DNA from: Pseudomonadota bacterium
GTDB lineage: Bacteria > Pseudomonadota > Gammaproteobacteria > Burkholderiales > Burkholderiaceae_C
Assembly: GCA_023390985.1 (NCBI GenBank)
Contig: JAEWBU010000099.1
Coordinates: 1-9,616 of the forward strand
Direction of reading: 5' to 3'
DNA: 9,616 bases
Each line of letters begins with the position of its first letter. The stretch's first letter is position 1. The translations under genes were made by a program, and so were the position numbers. A model generated the notes under the pieces. That model had not been told where the DNA came from. It searched no databases and saw only the letters and a list, made by a program, of their open reading frames with translations. This document shows positions 1-4,517 of the stretch, piece after piece.

Positions 1-1
1 G

Positions 2-304
2 GCTCCCGCCGCCGCTCCCGCCGCCGCTGCCGCTCCGGCCGCGCCTGCCACGCAGGTGGCCGCCTCCGGCAACGGCGAAGCGCTCTACAAGCAGGCCTGC
101 ATGGCCTGCCACGCCGCGGGCGTGGCCGGTGCCCCCAAGCTGGGCGACAAGGCCGCCTGGGCGCCGCGAGTCGCGCAAGGCGTGCCGGCGCTGGTGCAGT
201 CGGCCATCAAGGGCAAGGGCGCGATGCCTCCCAAGGGCGGCACCTCCGCTTCCGACGCCGACGTGCGCGCGGCCGTCGAATACATGGTCGGCGCGTCCAA
301 GTAA
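2..304 (+). CDS. Cytochrome c5-family c-type cytochrome (5' end missing)
   Basis: The last 100 residues of a class I c-type cytochrome are visible; the gene starts left of the window, in frame from base 2. The fragment opens with an Ala/Pro-rich stretch of about 17 residues, which in this family usually links an N-terminal membrane anchor or signal to the heme domain. The heme motif CMACH (Cys33, Cys36, His37 of the fragment) binds heme c covalently, and Met75 in the GKGAMPPKGG segment is the expected axial ligand. The short domain with MPPKGG and a final helix (ADVRAAVEYMV) fits cytochrome c5, a periplasmic electron carrier to terminal oxidases. An internal GTG at base 56 is not a credible start because the linker reads open upstream. 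A strong terminator follows the stop by about 20 bp. The exact redox partner cannot be told from this fragment. Confidence 0.9.
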   Translation, partial: APAAAPAAAAAPAAPATQVAASGNGEALYKQACMACHAAGVAGAPKLGDKAAWAPRVAQGVPALVQSAIKGKGAMPPKGGTSASDADVRAAVEYMVGASK

Positions 305-321
305 GCCTTGCGCGCTCAGAA

Positions 322-350
322 GAAGAAGCCGGTCACTGACCGGCTTTTTT
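322..350 (+). terminator. Rho-independent terminator of the cytochrome gene
   Basis: A 9-bp perfect stem (AAGCCGGTC at 326-334, GACCGGCTT at 338-346) with a 3-nt loop runs into six T residues (345-350). It lies about 20 bp after the cytochrome stop. The leftward gene ends inside the same stem (stop at 333-335). On that strand the tract after the stem is only CT-rich, so it may serve both directions, but better for the rightward one. Confidence 0.85.
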
Positions 351-863
351 GTGGGCGGGGCTGGTGACGAAGCCGAAACGCTCCGGCAGCTCCTGCGAAG
401 CCACGGTTTCGGGCCGCCAGCGGCCCGCTTCCACCCATTCGCCCGCCACGTGCATGTCCAGCGTGTGCACCAGGCCCAGGCCGGCGTCGGTGTCGGCGAA
501 GAGGCGCCCCTGCTCATCGACCAGGCTGCCGCGCACCTGCACCGTCCGCTGGGTGTGCGTCTCCACCTGGCCGTCGCCGGAAAGCCGCAGGACCCAGGGC
601 GCGGCTTCCAGCTCCACGTAGACGCGCTGCGGTCCGTTCTGGAAGAACCAGCAGCCGGCCTCGTCGCGCTCGTAGTTGCGGTGGATGAACTCGATCAGCT
701 TGGCATGCCGCAGCACCGCGCCGCGCGACTGCGGGAAGGGCCCGGCGGCCTGCACGTGGTCGTCGCGCATGTACCAGGCGCCGCGCGCATCCAGCCCGAG
801 CCAGCCGTAGCAGTGCGGCACGTTGGGCCACTTGGCGATGGCCTGGCGAACGATGTCGTCCAT
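333..863 (-). CDS. Conserved protein of unknown function (Burkholderiales type)
   Basis: This is a 176-residue soluble protein with no signal peptide or membrane segment. It is rich in Trp, Tyr and Arg and opens with MDDIVRQAIAKWPNVPHCYGWLGLDARGAWY; 'FFQNGPQRVYVELE' lies mid-protein. From memory it resembles small Burkholderiales proteins annotated only by a DUF number (DUF2944/DUF2946 type); I could not verify the number. The start ATG at 861-863 has no clear ribosome binding site but sits 28 bp downstream of the exporter gene on the same strand, so the two are probably cotranscribed. Its stop codon is embedded in the terminator stem of the convergent cytochrome gene. No catalytic motif is recognisable, so no function is assigned. 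Confidence 0.75.
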   Translation of the reverse strand: MDDIVRQAIAKWPNVPHCYGWLGLDARGAWYMRDDHVQAAGPFPQSRGAVLRHAKLIEFIHRNYERDEAGCWFFQNGPQRVYVELEAAPWVLRLSGDGQVETHTQRTVQVRGSLVDEQGRLFADTDAGLGLVHTLDMHVAGEWVEAGRWRPETVASQELPERFGFVTSPAHKKAGQ

Positions 864-891
864 CGCCCGATTATCGGAGCGGGCGAACGGC

Positions 892-1650
892 TCAGCGCAG
901 GAACGCGTCGTAGCCGGTCTTGCAGATGAGCGCCGTCACCACCAGCAGGAACATCACGCGCACGAAGCCGGCGCCATGGCGAAGCGCCAGGCGCGTGCCG
1001 AGCAGGCTGCCGGCGACGTTGGCCACCGCCAGCGCGATCGCGTAGTGCCACCACACGTGGCCTTTCCAGGCGAACAGGCTCAGCGCCGCGAGGTTGGTGG
1101 CGGTATTGACCAGCTTGGCCGAGGCCGATGCATGCAGGAAGTCGTAGCCCAGCCAGCGCACGAACAGGAACACCAGGAAGCTGCCGGTGCCGGGTCCGAA
1201 GAAGCCGTCGTAGAAGCCCAGGACCAGGCCGATGGCGCCGGCGGCGATCGCCTCGGCGCGCGGCGCCAGCGCCGGCGCGTGGTGCTGCCCCAGGTTCTTC
1301 TTCACGAAGGTGTAGACCAGCACCGCCACCAGCACGAACGGCAGCAGCTTGCGCAGGAACCCGGGCGAGACGACGGTGACGGCCCAGGCGCCCGTGAACG
1401 CGCCGATCAGGCCGCACGCGGCGGCGGGGACCATCGCATGCCAGTGCAGCGTGACGCGACGGCTGAACTGGATCGCGGCGACGGAGGTGCCCCAGATCGA
1501 GGCGCTCTTGTTGATGCCGAAGAGGGTGGCCGGGTGCGTATGGGGGAGGATGGCGAAGAGCGCGGGCACCAGGATCAGGCCGCCGCCACCCACGATGGCA
1601 TCCACGAAACCGGCCAGCAGCGAGGCCAGCGCCATCCACAACAAATCCAT
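892..1650 (-). CDS. TauE/SafE (TSUP) family anion exporter, YfcA-like
   Basis: This 252-residue, very hydrophobic inner-membrane protein has about eight predicted membrane segments. The hallmark duplicated motif of the sulfite exporter TauE/SafE family is present in both halves: VDAIVGGGGLILVPAL (residues 16-31) and YDGFFGPGTGSFLVF (147-161). Family members export sulfite, sulfoacetate or other organosulfur anions; the substrate here cannot be read from sequence. The frame stays open to 1920, but the upstream 90 codons are polar, hydrophobic-segment free and cover a terminator hairpin. The ATG at 1650, just before the first membrane helix, is therefore the right start and gives a normal family length. 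Its SD is weak (GAG about 15 nt upstream). A perfect 16-bp palindrome lies 13 bp upstream. The unknown-function gene follows 28 bp downstream. Confidence 0.88.
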   Translation of the reverse strand: MDLLWMALASLLAGFVDAIVGGGGLILVPALFAILPHTHPATLFGINKSASIWGTSVAAIQFSRRVTLHWHAMVPAAACGLIGAFTGAWAVTVVSPGFLRKLLPFVLVAVLVYTFVKKNLGQHHAPALAPRAEAIAAGAIGLVLGFYDGFFGPGTGSFLVFLFVRWLGYDFLHASASAKLVNTATNLAALSLFAWKGHVWWHYAIALAVANVAGSLLGTRLALRHGAGFVRVMFLLVVTALICKTGYDAFLR

Positions 1651-1662
1651 TGGGCCGATTTT

Positions 1663-1678
1663 CTCATCCGCGGATGAG
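1663..1678. promoter_or_regulatory. Perfect 16-bp palindrome upstream of the exporter gene
   Basis: CTCATCCGCGGATGAG is a perfect inverted repeat without spacer, ending 13 bp before the exporter start codon. A gapless dyad folds poorly as RNA but is typical of a binding site for a dimeric DNA-binding regulator. It could be an operator controlling the exporter. No regulator gene is present in the window, so the ligand and protein are unknown. Confidence 0.45.
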
Positions 1679-1693
1679 CTTCCCGAACGCGCC

Positions 1694-1728
1694 AAAAACA
1701 AAGGGCGCCGGGGTGAGCCGGCGCCCTT
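1694..1728 (-). terminator. Strong rho-independent terminator on the minus strand
   Basis: The left-going strand reads an 11-bp perfect stem (AAGGGCGCCGG at 1728-1718, CCGGCGCCCTT at 1711-1701) with loop CUCACC, followed by UUUGUUUUU (1702-1694). The opposite direction lacks a T-run. It lies upstream of the exporter gene, so it ends a transcript starting in the amt/exporter spacer rather than an annotated gene. Confidence 0.8.
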
Positions 1729-1819
1729 GGAACGCATCTTCGATGCATTAGCGATCGTTGTGGTGTTCTCTATTGTCTCCTCGGCCCCTCGCCCTTCGCG
1801 GAACGTGTCCGCTGCGAGT
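1694..1819 (-). ncRNA. Candidate structured small RNA, divergent from amt
   Basis: A leftward unit of about 126 nt has no plausible reading frame but shows ordered RNA structure. A 5-bp hairpin GCGGA/TCCGC lies at 1812-1798. A mostly unpaired A-rich stretch with an SD-like GAGGAGACA follows (about 1790-1752). An 8-bp hairpin with GAA loop spans 1749-1731 (AAUGCAUC/GAUGCGUU, one G-U pair). An 11-bp terminator stem with U-tract ends the unit at 1728-1694. A sigma-70-like promoter sits correctly upstream (-10 TACAGT at 1831-1826). The terminator separates it from the exporter gene, so it is either an independent sRNA or an attenuated leader of that gene. The A-rich middle could bind Hfq (inference). 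No known RNA family was recognised. The only ATGs lie inside or after hairpin 2 and open into the exporter region without a stop. Confidence 0.5.
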
Positions 1820-1825
1820 GATGGG

Positions 1826-1854
1826 ACTGTAGGCTTGCGCACCCCCGCAGTGCA
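1826..1854 (-). promoter_or_regulatory. Candidate sigma-70 promoter for the small RNA
   Basis: On the minus strand, TGCACT (1854-1849, 3/6 of consensus) and TACAGT (1831-1826, 4/6) are 17 bp apart, which places a start near 1819. The -35 hexamer is also one half of the NtrC-like box at 1838-1854, so the two activities would compete or be coupled. The weak -35 makes the call tentative. The downstream hairpins and terminator raise its likelihood. Confidence 0.4.
1838..1854 (+). promoter_or_regulatory. NtrC-like enhancer box
   Basis: CGCACC-N5-AGTGCA matches the NtrC dyad TGCACC-N5-GGTGCA at 10 of 12 specified positions and keeps the GCAC-N7-GTGC core intact. It is centred about 95 bp upstream of the transcription start predicted from the sigma-54 elements, a typical enhancer distance. 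It supports nitrogen-limitation control of amt. Confidence 0.6.
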
Positions 1855-1880
1855 TCGGGATTTTCCCGGTCCAAGTCGGG

Positions 1881-1895
1881 GCGCGCTGGCTGTGC
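1881..1895 (+). promoter_or_regulatory. Weaker second NtrC-like half-conserved box
   Basis: GCGC-N7-GTGC matches 7 of 8 core positions of the NtrC dyad. It is centred 42 bp, about four helical turns, downstream of the better box, so both would face the same side of the helix. In such GC-rich DNA the match could be chance, and I give it low weight. Confidence 0.25.
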
Positions 1896-1914
1896 GGCGC
1901 GCTCCTGGCTCAGC

Positions 1915-1930
1915 TGGCATGTGTTATGCG
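1915..1930 (+). promoter_or_regulatory. Sigma-54 (RpoN) -24/-12 promoter of amt
   Basis: TGGCATGTGTTATGCG keeps the invariant GG-N10-GC spacing (GG at 1916-1917, GC at 1928-1929) and matches 9 of 12 specified positions of TGGCACG-N4-TTGCW. Transcription would begin near 1941. With the NtrC-like boxes upstream this is a coherent nitrogen-regulated promoter. It also excludes the upstream GTG 1921 and ATG 1936 as translation starts of the transporter. Confidence 0.65.
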
Positions 1931-1941
1931 TTTGCATGCCA

Positions 1942-3270
1942 ATGCGGATCACGACAAACAAGATGGCTTCGTGGGGCGCGCCGGCCGCCCTGTTCCTTTG
2001 CGCCGGCCTCGCGCAGGCGCAGGCGCCCACCGGGCCTTCGCTCGTCGCGCAGGACACGCTCAGCGGCGCCGACACCGCCTGGATGCTGACGTCGACGGCG
2101 CTGGTCCTGCTGATGACCTTGCCGGGCCTGGCGCTGTTCTACGCCGGCATGGTCCGGCGCAAGAGCGTGCTCAACACCATGGCCAGCGTGGTCGCGATCG
2201 CCGCGCTGGTCAGCCTCCTGTGGTTCGCCCTCGGCTACTCGCTCGCCTTCACGCCGAACACCCCCTGGATCGGCAACGGCAGCCGGATGGGATTCGAAGG
2301 CTTCGACTACCTGAAGCAGGCGGGCAAGGTGATGGTGAGCCATCTCGCGCCCAACGTGCCCGAGTCGGTGTTCGCGATGTTCCAGCTGACCTTCGCGGTC
2401 ATCACCGCGGCGCTGGTGGTGGGGGCCATCGTGGAGCGCATGCGGTTTTCGGCGATGCTGTTCTTCATCGGACTGTGGACGCTCGTGGTCTATGCGCCGA
2501 TCGCGCACTGGGTCTGGGAGCCGGGCGGCTGGCTGGCGCAAATGGGTGCGCTCGACTTCGCGGGCGGCGCGGTGGTGCACATCAACGCCGGCGCCGCGGG
2601 CCTGGCCTGTGCGTGGTTCGTCGGACCGCGGCGCGGCTACGGGCGCCAGGCCTTCGAGCCGTACAGCCTGGCGCTGACCATGGCCGGTGCCGGCCTGCTG
2701 TGGGTCGGCTGGTTCGGCTTCAACGCGGGTTCGGCGATCGCCGCCGATGGCCGCGCGGGCCTGGCCATGCTGGTGACGCACGTGGCCGCGGCTGCGGGCG
2801 CGATGTCGTGGATGCTGGCCGAGTGGCTGATGCGCGGCCGTCCGTCGCTGCTGGGGCTGTGCTCCGGCATCGTCGCGGGGCTCGTGGCCATCACGCCCGC
2901 CGCCGGCTTCCTCACGCCCACGTCCGCGCTGCTGATCGGCGCGCTGGCCGGCATGGCCTGCTACTGGGGCGCCACGGGCCTGAAGCGCCTGCTGGGCGCC
3001 GACGACTCGCTCGACGTGTTCGGCGTGCACGGCATCGGCGGCATCGTCGGTGCGCTGCTCACCGGCCTGCTCGCGAGCAAGCCCATCTCCGGCGTGCAGG
3101 GCGACGTGCTGGTGCAGGCGATGGGCGCCGGCGCCGTGTTCGCCTACAGCCTGGCGATGACGGCGGGACTGCTCCTGTTCACGCAGTGGCTGATCGGCCT
3201 CAGGGTCGACGAACAGAGCGAAAGCACCGGCCTGGACATCGCGCAGCACCGCGAACGCCTGGGCGGCTGA
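1942..3270 (+). CDS. amtB: Ammonium transporter, Amt/AmtB family
   Basis: This polytopic inner-membrane ammonium channel has 442 residues from ATG 1942. A signal peptide is likely (positive MRITTNK, then a hydrophobic stretch, cleavage near AQA/QAP), followed by about 11 helices. Key residues by alignment to E. coli AmtB: Phe-gate F151 and F260, recruitment-site W192 and S264, D205 in DFAGG, and the pore twin histidines H213 (AVVHIN) and H363 (FGVHGIGG). The C-terminal tail (TGLDIAQHRER) resembles the GlnK-contacting tail. Start choice: GTG 1921 and ATG 1936 lie within or before the sigma-54 promoter. ATG 1942 coincides with the predicted transcript start and would be nearly leaderless. ATG 1963 leaves a 21-nt leader but removes the charged n-region. 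No SD favours either. No glnK adjoins; a small unknown gene follows 33 bp downstream. Confidence 0.93.
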   Translation: MRITTNKMASWGAPAALFLCAGLAQAQAPTGPSLVAQDTLSGADTAWMLTSTALVLLMTLPGLALFYAGMVRRKSVLNTMASVVAIAALVSLLWFALGYSLAFTPNTPWIGNGSRMGFEGFDYLKQAGKVMVSHLAPNVPESVFAMFQLTFAVITAALVVGAIVERMRFSAMLFFIGLWTLVVYAPIAHWVWEPGGWLAQMGALDFAGGAVVHINAGAAGLACAWFVGPRRGYGRQAFEPYSLALTMAGAGLLWVGWFGFNAGSAIAADGRAGLAMLVTHVAAAAGAMSWMLAEWLMRGRPSLLGLCSGIVAGLVAITPAAGFLTPTSALLIGALAGMACYWGATGLKRLLGADDSLDVFGVHGIGGIVGALLTGLLASKPISGVQGDVLVQAMGAGAVFAYSLAMTAGLLLFTQWLIGLRVDEQSESTGLDIAQHRERLGG

Positions 3271-3303
3271 CCATGGCTTGATCCCCATCGAAGGAGCGCT
3301 TTC

Positions 3304-3588
3304 ATGCTCGACAGTGAACGACTCGCGATCGCCGCGCACCTGCACGTCCTGCTCCGGCGCAGGACCGGGCGGGTGACCGACACCGAGTGGATGGCCGGCA
3401 ACCTGGAGTACGCGGCGGAGATCGCCCGCTTCGCGCGCGAGAAGGCGCGCGAGGACGGCCACGCGGAACTGGCCGAATGGGCCGACAAGCTCGAACAGGC
3501 AGTGGGCGCGCCGCGCGCCACTGGCTCGAAAGGGCCATCGCAAGGCTCCGAGGCGTTGGCGCCTCGCTACGTGGGCGGCATCCGCTGA
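3304..3588 (+). CDS. Small conserved hypothetical protein downstream of amt
   Basis: This 94-residue soluble protein is mostly alpha-helical, with no signal or membrane segment. Residues 1-68 (MLDSERLAIAAHLHVLLRRR, then a TDTEWMA motif and an AEIARFAREKAREDGHAELAEWADKLEQAV stretch) look like a compact charged helical domain; I recall similar unnamed proteins in Burkholderiales. The remaining 26 residues are low-complexity and overlap a GC-rich inverted repeat, so the tail may be less conserved. The start is secure: AAGGAG (3291-3296) lies 7 nt before ATG. It begins 33 bp after amt with no terminator between, so it is likely cotranscribed and nitrogen-regulated. In many bacteria glnK occupies a position beside amtB, but this protein has no P-II motif. 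Function unknown. Confidence 0.75.
   Translation: MLDSERLAIAAHLHVLLRRRTGRVTDTEWMAGNLEYAAEIARFAREKAREDGHAELAEWADKLEQAVGAPRATGSKGPSQGSEALAPRYVGGIR
3549..3570 (-). repeat. Possible REP-like stem with GTAG head inside a coding end
   Basis: On the minus strand GTAG (3570-3567) is directly followed by a 7-bp perfect stem CGAGGCG/CGCCTCG with a 4-nt loop (3566-3549). A GTAG head joined to a palindrome is the layout of REP elements. It lies in the same orientation as the stronger candidate 60 bp downstream. It sits within the last codons of the small gene, so it could be chance in GC-rich DNA. Confidence 0.25.
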
Positions 3589-3621
3589 CAGCGGGCGCGC
3601 CTTCGGCGGGGCGCGTTGCTA

Positions 3622-3627
3622 TATAGT
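3622..3627 (+). promoter_or_regulatory. Possible -10 element ahead of the barrel-protein gene
   Basis: TATAGT (5 of 6 consensus bases) stands out as an AT-rich patch (CTATATAGT) in GC-rich DNA, about 42 bp before the ATG of the outer-membrane-type protein. No acceptable -35 is visible 16-18 bp upstream, so this is a tentative extra promoter; read-through from the amt unit is the alternative. Confidence 0.3.
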
Positions 3628-3628
3628 G

Positions 3629-3657
3629 GGTCGCGGCCCGTAGAGGGCCGTTCCTAC
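3629..3657 (-). repeat. REP-like extragenic palindrome
   Basis: Read on the minus strand, a GTAGGAA head (3657-3651) is followed by the stem CGGCCC-TCTAC-GGGCCG (3650-3634) and the tail CGCGACC overlapping the stem end (to 3629). This matches the layout of the 'GTAGGA-GC-rich palindrome-CGCGACC' REP sequences I know from Pseudomonas and Xanthomonadaceae genomes, which are mobilised by RAYT transposases. It lies fully in the 80-bp spacer between two genes. Copy number cannot be judged from one window. Confidence 0.5.
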
Positions 3658-3668
3658 AACAGGCGTTC

Positions 3669-4517
3669 ATGCAAGCCAGTCCGCGGCGGCCCACCGACAA
3701 CACGTTCTCCCTTCCCGCCGCGCTGCGTTCCCTGGTGTTCGCGGCCCTGGCCGCCGCCCTGCTGCCTGCGCAGGCGCAGGACGCGCCGGTGGAGTTCACC
3801 GGGACCGCCTCGCTCTCGCATCGCAAGCTGGTCGAACGCACGCCCTCCGGCGCCAACCTCCTGACCGAACGCGGCCCGATGGCGCACCTGCAACTGCAGG
3901 CCGTGCGTCCGCTCGCCGACGGCCAGGCATTGGGCCTGCGCGCGCAGCTGGGGGTCGCGCACCTCGACTACGACGGCCAGACCCAGGCCGGCGTGCCGCT
4001 CACCACCACCACCCGCCAGGCCGAGGCCGGCGCCGACCTGATGTGGCGTCCGCACGCGCCCGCCGCGTGGGGCGAAGGCTGGCTCACGCTCGGCGTGCTG
4101 GCCAACCGCCGGATGATCTACAGCACGCCGATCGCGGGCGGCCTGGACGAGGAGTCCTCGGCGGCGCTGCTGGGCGTGCGCTGGCGCAGCCCCGCGTTCG
4201 CGCCCCTCGCGCGCTGGAAGGCGCATGTGGAAGCCGAAGCCCGCACCAGCGTGTGGCATCGGCTGGACGTGGATTTCCACGGCCTCCTGGACAAGACCCA
4301 CTTCGAGGCCGCGCGCAAGCGCATGCTGACCGTGCGCGTGCTCGCCTCGCAAGCGGACTCGCCGTGGGAATGGGGCCTGGAGTGGTCGGGCCTGTGGCAG
4401 CCGGCCAGCAAGTCCGTGGGCGTGTCGCGCGGCGGCGTGCCCATGGCCGGCACCACGGTGCACCAGCCGGAGCTGGCCATGCGCGACCTGACGCTGCGCG
4501 TCGGCCGCCGCTTCTAG
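3669..4517 (+). CDS. Secreted protein, probable outer-membrane beta-barrel, unknown function
   Basis: This is a 282-residue protein. The N-terminus has a positively charged region (PRR near residue 6, R20) and a hydrophobic core (SLVFAALAAALLPAQAQ), with a likely signal peptidase I site after PAQA (residue 36). The mature part alternates polar and hydrophobic residues, for example QLQAVRPLADGQALGLRAQLGVAHL, as expected for beta-strands. It ends with LTLRVGRRF, whose terminal Phe and alternating hydrophobics fit the BAM beta-signal. I therefore infer an outer-membrane barrel of about 245 residues, but recognise no named family. ATG 3669 has a modest AGG 6 nt upstream and is the first start giving the signal peptide. 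A REP-like element and a possible -10 lie just upstream. The stop overlaps that of the convergent GMC gene. Confidence 0.8.
   Translation: MQASPRRPTDNTFSLPAALRSLVFAALAAALLPAQAQDAPVEFTGTASLSHRKLVERTPSGANLLTERGPMAHLQLQAVRPLADGQALGLRAQLGVAHLDYDGQTQAGVPLTTTTRQAEAGADLMWRPHAPAAWGEGWLTLGVLANRRMIYSTPIAGGLDEESSAALLGVRWRSPAFAPLARWKAHVEAEARTSVWHRLDVDFHGLLDKTHFEAARKRMLTVRVLASQADSPWEWGLEWSGLWQPASKSVGVSRGGVPMAGTTVHQPELAMRDLTLRVGRRF

Noticed and set aside
1731..1790. A short peptide gene behind the GAGGAGACA motif
   Set aside because: No ATG, GTG or TTG lies at a workable distance; the nearest ATG is over 30 nt away, inside a hairpin, and its frame does not stop before the exporter gene.
1651..1920. N-terminal extension of the exporter by 90 residues
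   Set aside because: The added sequence is polar, contains the terminator and palindrome DNA, and would precede the normal first membrane helix; family members start at the helix.
1924..3543. A 539-codon minus-strand frame opposite amt
   Set aside because: It is antisense to a gene with every Amt key residue, and it is rich in His, Arg and Gln typical of a reverse-complement reading of membrane-protein codons.
3596..3625. Terminator after the small gene (CGCGCC...GGCGCG)
   Set aside because: The stem has only 6 bp with an 8-nt loop and is followed by TTGCTATATAG rather than a T-run; a -10-like element is a better reading of that patch.
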